Shown: piece by piece, positions 18,296 through 25,826 of the stretch
Position numbering within the stretch: the first letter of the stretch is position 1
Layout: each line of letters starts with the position of its first letter
NCBI GenBank assembly: GCA_019113395.1
Contig: DXHL01000038.1
Location: forward strand, 1 to 46,613
DNA from: Candidatus Rikenella faecigallinarum
GTDB taxonomy: Bacteria > Bacteroidota > Bacteroidia > Bacteroidales > Rikenellaceae
Length of the DNA: 46,613 nt
Reading direction: 5' to 3'
Position numbers and translations under genes: made by a program
Notes under the pieces: model-generated
What the model saw: the letters and a program-made list of their open reading frames with translations, nothing else
The model's database searches: none
What the model was told of the DNA's origin: nothing

Positions 18296-18829
18296 TTATT
18301 GAGAATCGCTCAACAAAAATGAATTTAATAATTCTTTCAGGTTGATTTTCAGGCTCGGATGCTCCCAATGGGGTGCGATTTGCACGGCTGGTTCCAGCGC
18401 AAAGCGCCGTTCATGAAAACGGGGATGCGGAACAGTAAGCCGTTCGTTCTCAACAATTTCAGCATCGTAGAGCAGGATATCGATATCGATAGCCCGTGCG
18501 CGGTAGATTCGTTCTCCGTCGGCTGCATATTCAGGAGCATGGGCAGGTCGTCCCAGCTCCTGTTCAACGGCCTGTGTAGCATCCAGCACCTCCAGCGGCG
18601 AGAGCCGTGTTTCGACCACCAACGCCTGGTTCAGGAAGGGTTCCACCGGTTCCGTCTCGACAAATCGTCCTTCGGGGACCGTTTCGCAACAGGCAGACTC
18701 CGCCACCAGCACCCCCACCCGTTCGGCAATCAGCCCCCGCGCGGCGGTCAATACCGCCTCGCGGGGGCCGAGGTTACTGCCCAACAGCAAGAGGACTTGA
18801 TGTCCGTCGGTTGCCTTAGGAGATTGCAT
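18296..18829 (-). CDS. folK: 2-amino-4-hydroxy-6-hydroxymethyldihydropteridine pyrophosphokinase
   Basis: The 177-residue enzyme transfers pyrophosphate from ATP to hydroxymethyl-dihydropterin in folate synthesis. Family signatures are LLLGSNLGPRE near the N-terminus, FLNQALVVET, RARAIDIDILLYD (metal-binding Asp pair) and LTVPHPRFHERRF. It starts 12 bases after argD ends, on the same strand, so it may be the last gene of the arginine run, although its function is unrelated. Confidence 0.93.
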   Translation of the reverse strand: MQSPKATDGHQVLLLLGSNLGPREAVLTAARGLIAERVGVLVAESACCETVPEGRFVETEPVEPFLNQALVVETRLSPLEVLDATQAVEQELGRPAHAPEYAADGERIYRARAIDIDILLYDAEIVENERLTVPHPRFHERRFALEPAVQIAPHWEHPSLKINLKELLNSFLLSDSQ

Positions 18830-18841
18830 ATCGCGCCCGCC

Positions 18842-19975
18842 CTATGCCAACAGTTTATGAAGCGAGGTCAGCAGACGGTCGCAGTTCTCGCGGCTGATAT
18901 TGAGTGCCGGCAAAAGGCGGAAGGTGTTTTTGTTGGACGACGAACCGACAAAGATATGTTCGTCGAAGAGCAGCCGTTTGCGGAAAGGCGCGCTCTCTTC
19001 GTTCAATTCGATGCCAATCATCAACCCTTTTCCACGTACCTCCTTGACGTTGGGGAGTTTTTTAAGCTCCTGCAACAGGTAATCGCCCGTCTCTTTGGCC
19101 TGTGCCACCAGGTTGTCCTGCAACATCACCTCCGCCACGGCCACTGCCGCTGCACACGCCAGGTGATTCCCTCCGAAAGTGGTCCCGAGCATCCCGTATT
19201 TCGGGGCAATGTGCGGGGCTATCGAGATAGCCGCTACCGGAAAACCGTTCCCAATACCTTTGGCCATGGTGTAAATATCGGCCGAGACACCTGCCCAATC
19301 GTGGGAATAGTACTTCCCGGTCCGACCACACCCGCACTGCACGCTGTCGGCAATGTAAACCGCTCCATACTGGTCGCACAACGAACGGATTTTCCGAAGA
19401 TAGGACTCCGAGGCAATCCGAATACCGCCCACGCCCTGAATCCCTTCGAGAATCACTGCTGCAATCTGTTCCCCCTCGGCTGCAAAGAGCGCTTCGAGCT
19501 CCTGCTCGTCGTTCAGGGTCACAAACACCACATTGTCCGTCCGGTTTACGGGAGCCACAATATTCGGGTTGTCGGTCGCAGCCACTGCCAACGAGGTACG
19601 CCCGTGGAACGACCCGTGCATCGCCACGATTTTCTTACGCCCCGTGTGGAACGAAGCGAGTTTCATGGCATTCTCATTGGCTTCGGCCCCCGAGTTGCAC
19701 ATGAAGAGCTGATAGTCATCATGTCCGGAGAGTTTCCCGAGCTTATCGGCCAGTTCGTGCTGCAACCCGATGCGCACGGAGTTGGAATAAAACCCTACTT
19801 TACGAATTTGGTCCGTCAGCCGCTCCACATAGTGCGGATGGGTATGACCGATGGAAATCACGGCATGGCCGCCGTAAAAATCCAAATATGCTTGTCCTTT
19901 CTCGTCCCACACCGTGGAACCGAGCGCCTTGACGATTTCCATATCGTACAAGGGATATACATCAAACAGTTTCAT
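18842..19975 (-). CDS. argD: Acetylornithine (or succinylornithine) aminotransferase
   Basis: This 377-residue class III PLP-dependent transaminase interconverts N-acyl-glutamate semialdehyde and N-acyl-ornithine in arginine synthesis. Visible features are CNSGAEANENAMKLA, the HGSFHGRT motif, and the PLP lysine within TMAKGIGNGFP. The length fits ArgD. Bacteroidetes are known to use N-succinyl rather than N-acetyl intermediates in some species; the acyl group cannot be told from this sequence. It is third after argG and argC on the same strand, with a palindromic repeat in the gap before it. Confidence 0.9.
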   Translation of the reverse strand: MKLFDVYPLYDMEIVKALGSTVWDEKGQAYLDFYGGHAVISIGHTHPHYVERLTDQIRKVGFYSNSVRIGLQHELADKLGKLSGHDDYQLFMCNSGAEANENAMKLASFHTGRKKIVAMHGSFHGRTSLAVAATDNPNIVAPVNRTDNVVFVTLNDEQELEALFAAEGEQIAAVILEGIQGVGGIRIASESYLRKIRSLCDQYGAVYIADSVQCGCGRTGKYYSHDWAGVSADIYTMAKGIGNGFPVAAISIAPHIAPKYGMLGTTFGGNHLACAAAVAVAEVMLQDNLVAQAKETGDYLLQELKKLPNVKEVRGKGLMIGIELNEESAPFRKRLLFDEHIFVGSSSNKNTFRLLPALNISRENCDRLLTSLHKLLA

Positions 19976-20006
19976 CCTTTTGTCATTTTTATGGTTTTCC
20001 GTACCG

Positions 20007-20242
20007 AACCGTTCTTTCTTTGAAAAGAAAGAACCAAAGAAACTTTCCAGAGGCTGCCGGCGGACATTACGTTCTGTTACTACCTTTTATTTGGTTGTAG
20101 TGGAGGGGTGGCCTAATTACAAACTGCTAATATGCCACCCCTCCACCACAACCAAGCAGTGAGGTGGCACGGAAAGTAGCATCCCGCAGGGATGCGCTCT
20201 AAAGTTTTTCTGGTTCTCTTTGTTCACAAAGAGAACGGTACC
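20007..20242. repeat. Palindromic intergenic repeat, copy 1 (argD/argC gap)
   Basis: This fills most of the 282-base gap between argC and argD. The left block (20007-20059, 53 bases) and right block (20176-20236, 61 bases) are identical to those of copy 2 at 21311-21545. Each end holds its own hairpin, and the two ends are imperfect inverted repeats of each other. The right block also contains GCATCCCGCAGGGATGC. The centre forms a 22-bp hairpin (20091-20112 with 20134-20155, one A/C mismatch) whose sequence differs from copy 2. It is MITE-like or a structured RNA repeat; no ORF is inside. Confidence 0.85.
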
Positions 20243-20257
20243 ATACAGTAACCCCTA

Positions 20258-21259
20258 TTAAAATGCCAGCGGTTTGAGCCGCAGGCCGGCGGTCTCGGGA
20301 AGACCGCACATCAGGTTCATGTTTTGCACCGCCTGACCCGACGCCCCTTTGAGCAGGTTGTCGATGACGGACATTATCAACAGTTTGCCTTCGTGCACCG
20401 TGAGATGAACGAGGCATTTATTCGTATTGACCACCTGTTTCAGGGCAATGGGCGTGTCGCTCACATGGGTAAAGGCCGCCGTAGCATAATAGTCGCGGTA
20501 GATGCGTTGTGCCTCGTCCAGCGTACCGGCAAAATCGGTGTAGACCGAGGCGATAATCCCGCGAGTGAAGTCACCCCGATAGGGAATGAAGTTCACAGCC
20601 CCGTCATAGGCCGGCTCAAACGAGCGAATCATCTGCCCTACTTCCCGCAGGTGTTGGTGTTCGAAGACTTTGTAGGTCGAGAGGTTATTGGCTCGCCACG
20701 AGAAGTGGGAGGTCGAGGCGAGTTTCTGTCCGGCACCGGTCGAACCCGTGGTGGCCGAGATATGCACATCGCCCAGAATCAGCCCATTGGCAGCCAACGG
20801 CAACAGCGCCAACTGCAGACAGGTAGCGAAACACCCCGGGTTGGCAATATTACGAGCCGCCTTGATTTGTTCGCGGTATTGTTCGGGCAGACCGTAAACG
20901 AATTCGTGCCCGTCGATGGCAGTATCCGGAGCAATGCGGAAGTCCTGCGAGAGGTCGATAACCCTCACTTCGGGCGCAATATGGTTGGCCTCCATAAACT
21001 TACGGGCATCGCCATGCCCCACACAGAGGAACATCACCTCCACCGGCGGCAACTGGTCAATCGGCGCATCGGTAAAGCGCAGGTCAGTATCCCCCAAAAG
21101 GTCGGTATGCACATCACTGATACGGTTTCCACCGTTGGAGTTGCTGTGGACATAGACCAATTCCACGTTCGGGTGGTTTATCAACAGCCGCACTGCCTCC
21201 CCACCGGTATATCCAGCCCCGCCGATAATCCCGACTTTGATTTGTTTCATGTCGCTCAT
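20258..21259 (-). CDS. argC: N-acetyl-gamma-glutamyl-phosphate reductase
   Basis: The 333-residue NADPH enzyme makes N-acyl-glutamate semialdehyde, the third step of arginine synthesis. It shows the Rossmann motif VGIIGGAGYTGGEAVRLL, the catalytic cysteine in NPGCFAT, and HQHLREVGQ. A second in-frame ATG three codons in (21250, MKQIKVGI) is an equally good start. It lies between argG and argD on the same strand, flanked on both sides by copies of the same palindromic repeat. Confidence 0.95.
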   Translation of the reverse strand: MSDMKQIKVGIIGGAGYTGGEAVRLLINHPNVELVYVHSNSNGGNRISDVHTDLLGDTDLRFTDAPIDQLPPVEVMFLCVGHGDARKFMEANHIAPEVRVIDLSQDFRIAPDTAIDGHEFVYGLPEQYREQIKAARNIANPGCFATCLQLALLPLAANGLILGDVHISATTGSTGAGQKLASTSHFSWRANNLSTYKVFEHQHLREVGQMIRSFEPAYDGAVNFIPYRGDFTRGIIASVYTDFAGTLDEAQRIYRDYYATAAFTHVSDTPIALKQVVNTNKCLVHLTVHEGKLLIMSVIDNLLKGASGQAVQNMNLMCGLPETAGLRLKPLAF

Positions 21260-21310
21260 GAATCTAAATAGTATTTAATCGTTCGTTTTTTGAGTATTTG
21301 GGTTTGCCGG

Positions 21311-21545
21311 AACCGTTCTTTCTTTGAAAAGAAAGAACCAAAGAAACTTTCCAGAGGCTGCCGTGGGACTACGTTTGGTATCTACCCGTTGTTTGGGGTG
21401 TGGTGGAGGGGTGGCATATTATGTAGATAAGATTTAGCCACCTCTCCACCACGCCCCAACAGTGAGGCAGTACGGAAGGTAGCATCCCGCAGGGATGCGC
21501 TCTAAAGTTTTTCTGGTTCTCTTTGTTCACAAAGAGAACAGTACC
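21311..21545. repeat. Palindromic intergenic repeat, copy 2 (argC/argG gap)
   Basis: This is the second copy of the element at 20007-20242, in the 319-base gap between argG and argC. The end blocks (21311-21363 and 21479-21539) are identical to copy 1. The central 23-bp stem (21393-21415 with 21437-21459) is fully paired if two G/U pairs are allowed. The outer stem part reads GGGGTG with CGCCCC where copy 1 has GGTTG with CAACC, a compensatory change. Loop sequences are unrelated. Confidence 0.85.
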
Positions 21546-21578
21546 CTCCAACCTCAAGTACCGAAAACGAACGGTTAA

Positions 21579-22793
21579 TTATTTTTCGATTTCCGACGGA
21601 TTGACCGCGTAATAGATGGCATTCTGGTTACCGAAGATGCGACCGAAGCCCTTCACATCGTCCGAGGTCCAGTTGCTCATGGTTTCACCGTAGGCACCGA
21701 ACTTGTTGGACATGAGGTCATGGTCGGAGTGGATGCCGACCACCACAAAGCGATAGGGCAGCAGGTCCACATAGACATCCCCAGTCACGTTGCGTTGCGA
21801 GCTTTCGAGGAAAGCCTCCATGTCACGCATCACAGGGTCATAGTACTGTCCTTCATGGAGATAGTTGCCGTAGAAGGCCGAGAGTTGGTCTTTCCAGAAG
21901 AGCTGCCATTTGGCCAGCACATGTTTTTCGAGCATGTGGTGAGCCTTGATAATAATCATCGGGGCAGCAGCTTCGAAACCGACACGCCCCTTGATACCGA
22001 TAATCGTATCGCCGACGTGCATGTCGCGACCAATGGCATACGGTGCTGCGATGTGTTGCAGGTCTTGAATGGCTTTCACCTTGTCGTTGTAGTGTTTGCC
22101 GTCGATGCCCACCAGTTCGCCCTTTTCGAAGGTCAGGGTGATGCGTTTGGCCGGAGCATCATGCGCTACTTTCAGTTGCGAAGGATAGGCCTCTTCGGGC
22201 AGGGTTTCGCTCGAGGTCAGGGTCTCCTTACCGCCGACCGAGGTACCCCAAATCCCCTGGTTAATCGAATATTCGGCCTTTTTGAAGTCGAAATCGACCC
22301 CGTGCGAACGCAGGTAGTTAATCTCCTCTTCGCGCGAGAGCCGTTTTTCGCGAATCAGGGCAATCACTTCGATTTCGGGAGCGATAATGTTGAAAATCAT
22401 ATCGAACCGTACCTGGTCGTTCCCTGCCCCCGTCGAACCGTGGCAAAGGTAATCGGCTCCGATTTCCTTGGCATAACGGGCGATGGCCGTAGCCTGCGAA
22501 ATACGTTCCGAGCTGACCGATATCGGGTAGGTGCTGTTTTTGAGCACATTGCCGAAAATCATGTATTTGATGCTCTGTTCGTAGTAGGTGTGCGAGACGT
22601 CGAGCCGCACGTAACTCTTCACGCCGAGCGCCAGGGCCCGTTTTTCGATTTTGTCGAGCTCTTCGGGCGAGAATCCGCCCGTATCGGCCAGCGCAGCATA
22701 GACTTCAAGTCCTTTTTCCTTGGCCAGGTAGATGGCACAGTATGAGGTATCCAGACCGCCGCTGAAGGCGAGCACTACTTTTTTCTTTTCCAT
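21579..22793 (-). CDS. argG: Argininosuccinate synthase
   Basis: The 404-residue enzyme joins citrulline and aspartate with ATP. The PP-loop motif AFSGGLDTSYCAIYLAKE is at residues about 9-26, and the citrulline/aspartate region includes GSTGAGNDQVRFD. The length agrees with the ~400-residue bacterial type. It lies 28 bases downstream of the GNAT gene, so both are probably one transcript. Confidence 0.96.
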   Translation of the reverse strand: MEKKKVVLAFSGGLDTSYCAIYLAKEKGLEVYAALADTGGFSPEELDKIEKRALALGVKSYVRLDVSHTYYEQSIKYMIFGNVLKNSTYPISVSSERISQATAIARYAKEIGADYLCHGSTGAGNDQVRFDMIFNIIAPEIEVIALIREKRLSREEEINYLRSHGVDFDFKKAEYSINQGIWGTSVGGKETLTSSETLPEEAYPSQLKVAHDAPAKRITLTFEKGELVGIDGKHYNDKVKAIQDLQHIAAPYAIGRDMHVGDTIIGIKGRVGFEAAAPMIIIKAHHMLEKHVLAKWQLFWKDQLSAFYGNYLHEGQYYDPVMRDMEAFLESSQRNVTGDVYVDLLPYRFVVVGIHSDHDLMSNKFGAYGETMSNWTSDDVKGFGRIFGNQNAIYYAVNPSEIEK

Positions 22794-22821
22794 GGTTCAA
22801 AGAGGTTGTGTGGGGGATTAA

Positions 22822-23418
22822 TTATTTCAAGTAATCGGGTTTGGGAAGGTCATCGGGCCACGGCACACGAATCTTGTCTTCGGCCGGGTCAAACAGCATC
22901 GCCGTGCAGAGACAGTTTTTGTGCTGTTTGCTCTGCAGGATGGGGAAATTGACACAACTTTCACACCCTTTCCAGAAGGTCTCGTCGTCGGTGAGTTCCG
23001 AGAAGATAACCGGCCGATAGCCCAGTTCGTTGTTGATTTTCATCACGGGCAGCCCGGTGGTCAGCCCGAAGAGTTTGGCTCCGGGGAATTTCACCAGCGA
23101 GAGGAAAAAGGTTTTGGTTTTGATGGCTTTGGCGAGTCCGAGTTTTCGGAATTCGGGATTGATAATCAAGCCGGAGTTGGCTACATAGGCATTGTGGCCC
23201 CAGCTTTCGATGTAGCTGAAACCGGCCCAGCGGCCATCTTTGTGGAAAGCCACCACGGCTTTTCCTTCGCGCATTTTGGAGGCCACGTACTCGGGGGTAC
23301 GTTTGGCGATACCGGTACCACGTGCTTTGGCGGATTCGGCCATCTCGGTGCAGATTTCCTGAGCAAAACGGGTATGCTCTTCGGTTGCAACGAGGACATC
23401 AAAATCATTGATTGTCAT
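22822..23418 (-). CDS. GNAT acetyltransferase at the head of the arginine run (candidate N-acylglutamate synthase)
   Basis: The 198-residue protein starts MTINDFDVLVATEEHTRF. A GNAT fold is visible in the middle: KAVVAFHKDGRWAGFSYIES, then SGLIINPEFRKLGLAKAIK (acetyl-CoA-binding region), and a cysteine-rich C-terminus (CESCVNFP and NCLCTAM). An in-frame ATG at 23538 lies inside the leader and is rejected. Neither ArgA nor ArgJ is seen in the window, and this GNAT is the first gene of GNAT-argG-argC-argD, so it may make N-acetyl- or N-succinyl-glutamate. That role is an inference from context. Confidence 0.8.
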   Translation of the reverse strand: MTINDFDVLVATEEHTRFAQEICTEMAESAKARGTGIAKRTPEYVASKMREGKAVVAFHKDGRWAGFSYIESWGHNAYVANSGLIINPEFRKLGLAKAIKTKTFFLSLVKFPGAKLFGLTTGLPVMKINNELGYRPVIFSELTDDETFWKGCESCVNFPILQSKQHKNCLCTAMLFDPAEDKIRVPWPDDLPKPDYLK

Positions 23419-23691
23419 CTTGTTTGCAAGATTTATGTAAATGTATTGAGTTATTTTTCCGGTTAGGGGAAGGGTGCGGTGGGCGAAAAGCGCCGTACGG
23501 TTTCGAACAAGGGAGTATCGAGGCAGACCACACCACATGGAAGGAGGCGTTCCTCTGTCATACTGTCCATCCGCGGGCTTTCTGGAGCCCTGTCGGAGGC
23601 ATCATGCAGGGGAACTATCGTCGTCGTCGCAGAGAGAGTGCGCAGGAGTTCACGATGGTCCTCAGTTTCCGGTTTTTGAGAAATAACGGGG
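23419..23691 (-). promoter_or_regulatory. Long leader of the arginine run with possible attenuator
   Basis: From the -7 box at 23692-23699 to the GNAT start there are about 270 untranslated bases. They contain the small arginine-rich ORF at 23615-23653. Right after its stop, GTTCCCCTG (23615-23607) can pair with CAGAGGAAC (23557-23549; one mismatch), while GAGG (23555-23552) can instead pair with CCTC (23547-23544). CCCTG can also compete with GGGCT/AGCCC for the same GGG. No stem followed by a U run was found, so an intrinsic terminator is not shown. Confidence 0.5.
23615..23653 (-). CDS. Putative arginine leader peptide (GTG start)
   Basis: This is a 12-residue ORF, MNSCALSLRRRR then TAG, when read from GTG at 23653-23651. 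GAGGA lies 5 bases before the GTG. The four arginines are all CGA, and the stop follows directly, as in amino-acid attenuation leaders. It lies about 40 bases after the -7 box of the arginine run and 197 bases before the GNAT gene. There is no in-frame ATG. A chance TCG-repeat is the alternative. Confidence 0.5.
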   Translation of the reverse strand: MNSCALSLRRRR

Positions 23692-23699
23692 CAAAGTTA
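23692..23699 (-). promoter_or_regulatory. -7 box of the arginine run
   Basis: TAACTTTG on the minus strand matches TAnnTTTG. It lies just downstream of the rnhB terminator and is preceded by an AT-rich tract. No TTTG was seen at -33. Confidence 0.55.
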
Positions 23700-23720
23700 T
23701 GAAAAAAAATATAAAAGAGG

Positions 23721-23764
23721 TAAAAAAATGTACGGGGTTGCCAATGCGTTCTTGGCAACCCCGT
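23721..23764 (-). terminator. Rho-independent terminator of rnhB
   Basis: On the minus strand a 13-bp stem (23764-23752 with 23744-23732, loop of 7) is followed by ACA and a run of seven T residues. It isolates rnhB from the arginine run. Confidence 0.88.
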
Positions 23765-23797
23765 TATCCCAAACAGGAAAAGGCCGGAAAAAAATCT

Positions 23798-24415
23798 TTA
23801 GAGCACCTCATCGGCCGGCAGGAAGCGGCGGCAGAAGGTGACCCGATGGTAGGGCGTGAGGCCATAGCGGGCAATGGCCTCACGGTGTTCGGCCGTGGGG
23901 TAGCCCTTGTTGCGGTCCCAACCGTAGCGGGGGTACTCTTCGTGAAGCCTCAACATATAGTCGTCGCGGCAGGTCTTGGCCAGCACCGAGGCCGCCGCAA
24001 TGGGGGCCAACTTGCCATCTCCCTTGACAATACATTCGTAGGGCACGACCAGCGTTCCGGGACGGAAACGGTTGCCGTCCACCAGGAGCCGTTCGACCGT
24101 CATCCCCTGCGGCAGCCGCTCCACCAGTTGGGCATAGGCGCGCCGCATGGCGCGAAACGAGGCGTTCAGAATATTGATTTCGTCGATTTCGGCCGCCGTC
24201 ACTTCGCCCACACCCCACGCCACGGCTTCGCGTTTGATGACCTCGCGTACCGCAAGGCGGTCGCGTTCGGTCATCTTTTTGGAGTCGTTGAGCCGTTCAT
24301 CACAGAAGTCGGGCGGCAGCAGCACTGCCCCGGCAAAGACCGAACCGGCCAAAGGGCCTCGTCCCGCCTCGTCGAGCCCCACCTCCACACCACCATACAA
24401 ACTAAGGGGTAACAT
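23798..24415 (-). CDS. rnhB: Ribonuclease HII
   Basis: The 205-residue enzyme cuts the RNA strand of RNA/DNA hybrids and removes misincorporated ribonucleotides. The family motif GLDEAGRGPLAGSV near the N-terminus contains the catalytic Asp and Glu, DSKKMTERDR follows, and further conserved features are IVKGDGK and AAASVLAKTCRDD. A TTG at 24427 could add four residues, but ATG 24415 is preferred. It follows the porin gene closely on the same strand. Confidence 0.94.
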   Translation of the reverse strand: MLPLSLYGGVEVGLDEAGRGPLAGSVFAGAVLLPPDFCDERLNDSKKMTERDRLAVREVIKREAVAWGVGEVTAAEIDEINILNASFRAMRRAYAQLVERLPQGMTVERLLVDGNRFRPGTLVVPYECIVKGDGKLAPIAAASVLAKTCRDDYMLRLHEEYPRYGWDRNKGYPTAEHREAIARYGLTPYHRVTFCRRFLPADEVL

Positions 24416-24430
24416 TCCGCAGGCCAACGA

Positions 24431-25657
24431 TTAAAACTTGAAGCGCGCCAAGAGCGTCAGCCGATGGTTCTGCGAATTGGCATACCGTTCCACGGGACGA
24501 TAGTAGGCATTGAACGAGCGTCCCCACGAAGCGAGACTGTACATATACTCCAGCCCGAAGGAGAGTTGTTTGTAGTGGTACCAGATACGCGGCGAAAGAC
24601 GGTAATACCAGTCGATACCCTGGTCAGGAATGGAGGCCTGCGTAAGGTCAATGGGTTGTGAGGTTCCGAGGTTTTTAATCCAGCCTGTGAAGATACCCGG
24701 CTGCCACCCTTTCATGATTTTGGTTTCAAAACCGACCCATACGGCCAGCGCCTGAGTCGGGACATAGCCGTAGTCTCGGGTTCCGCTCTCCACGTCACGC
24801 AACAGGGGACCATATCCTCCCAGCATGTTCAGGGTCGAGAGGTCCTGTCCCCACATGCAGAAGGCCGTAAGCTGGTGACCGCCGCCAAAGGTATGCACGC
24901 CGAAAACAGAGGCCGTAAAGGCGGTCATACGCTCTGTCGTCCGCATCGAATCGGCCGTCATGTTGCGCGGCCGTATCGATTTGACGGAGCCGCTCAGGCT
25001 CAGCGCCGTCTGGTCGTCGCCAATGGTGAACCGTACCGCCAGGTCGGGCACCAGACCGTAGGCCTGAGACTCTCCCTCGCTACCGGCATACATGCCCAGT
25101 GCGGCCGAGAGTTCGCCCCAGCCTCCCAATTTGTGCGAGAAACGAATCTGCGGAATACGCGAGAGGGGGTTAATCGGGGTCCCGCAACCGAATGACACGG
25201 TGTTCGGGAAGCCCGCCTCGGGCACCGAGAGGTTGTTGGTCTGCCCTATCAGCAGACTGCTCCGTTTCCACTTGAGGTTCACATACATATGCCGCAGGCG
25301 CAACACCCCCAGATTGCCATTGACCCCCATAAAGTCGGTCTCCACATATCCCCCGGCCTGACCGCCCAGCACATCATCGGCCGTGGCCGTCAGGTGGAAA
25401 CGCGAACTGGCCACCCCAAACCGCAACGTGTTCTCGCTGTTCATGTCATACCCTCCGTCGGTATACTCGGGAGCCAACGGGAAATAGTAAAAGATGCCGC
25501 TGTTGGCCGATTTCGACTCATAGGTGTCGGTAAACACCTGCGCATCGATACGCCCCCCAAACTTGAGTTTCACCCGGGACTCTTTCTTTTCCCCATCGGC
25601 CTCGGCCCGGGGCAGCACCGTCAGTGCCAAAATAAATACCGCCAGAAAACGTTTCAT
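24431..25657 (-). CDS. Outer membrane porin (DcaP-like beta-barrel)
   Basis: The 408-residue protein has an N-terminal signal (KRFLAVFILALTVLPRAEA) and alternating hydrophobic strands typical of a trimeric porin. The C-terminus ends LLARFKF, with the terminal phenylalanine typical of outer membrane proteins. The repeated pattern (GGRIDAQVFTD, NTLRFGVASSRFHL, GYVETDF, MYVNLKWKRSSLLIGQ) resembles DcaP-like porins. The substrate is unknown. It is divergent from uvrB across a shared palindromic promoter. Confidence 0.75.
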   Translation of the reverse strand: MKRFLAVFILALTVLPRAEADGEKKESRVKLKFGGRIDAQVFTDTYESKSANSGIFYYFPLAPEYTDGGYDMNSENTLRFGVASSRFHLTATADDVLGGQAGGYVETDFMGVNGNLGVLRLRHMYVNLKWKRSSLLIGQTNNLSVPEAGFPNTVSFGCGTPINPLSRIPQIRFSHKLGGWGELSAALGMYAGSEGESQAYGLVPDLAVRFTIGDDQTALSLSGSVKSIRPRNMTADSMRTTERMTAFTASVFGVHTFGGGHQLTAFCMWGQDLSTLNMLGGYGPLLRDVESGTRDYGYVPTQALAVWVGFETKIMKGWQPGIFTGWIKNLGTSQPIDLTQASIPDQGIDWYYRLSPRIWYHYKQLSFGLEYMYSLASWGRSFNAYYRPVERYANSQNHRLTLLARFKF

Positions 25658-25683
25658 GATTGCGTACAGGTCAAAATGATGTG

Positions 25684-25700
25684 CAAAAGTAATACTTTTG
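25684..25700. promoter_or_regulatory. Palindromic divergent promoter core between porin and uvrB
   Basis: CAAAAGTAATACTTTTG has 8-bp arms around one base, so a TACTTTTG box is present on the minus strand (25691-25684, toward the porin) and on the plus strand (25693-25700, toward uvrB). Both fit TAnnTTTG. The two boxes are one base apart, so polymerases would compete. Confidence 0.6.
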
Positions 25701-25720
25701 TAAGCAGGGTATACTACGCA

Positions 25721-25746
25721 TTTTTACCGTTTCGGCACGGTAAAAA
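25721..25746. promoter_or_regulatory. Inverted repeat in the uvrB leader (possible operator)
   Basis: TTTTTACCGT (25721-25730) and ACGGTAAAAA (25737-25746) are 10-bp perfect arms around a six-base loop. It lies 20 bases after the plus-strand TACTTTTG box and 80 bases before uvrB. It could be an operator or a hairpin in the mRNA leader. Confidence 0.45.
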
Positions 25747-25826
25747 GACTTAAACAGGCCCTGTACGGCCCTCATCAAGAGTCCGTACCGCTGCCATCTT
25801 GCCGTCAATTGTTGCATCCGTCAGCC

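Noticed and set aside
20007-20242. An insertion sequence
   Set aside because: No transposase frame; too short and non-coding, so at most a MITE-like element.
19914-20417. Short frames in the arg gaps (both strands), with KKEPKKL- and EQREPEKL-like ends
   Set aside because: They are translations of the palindromic repeat elements, not genes.
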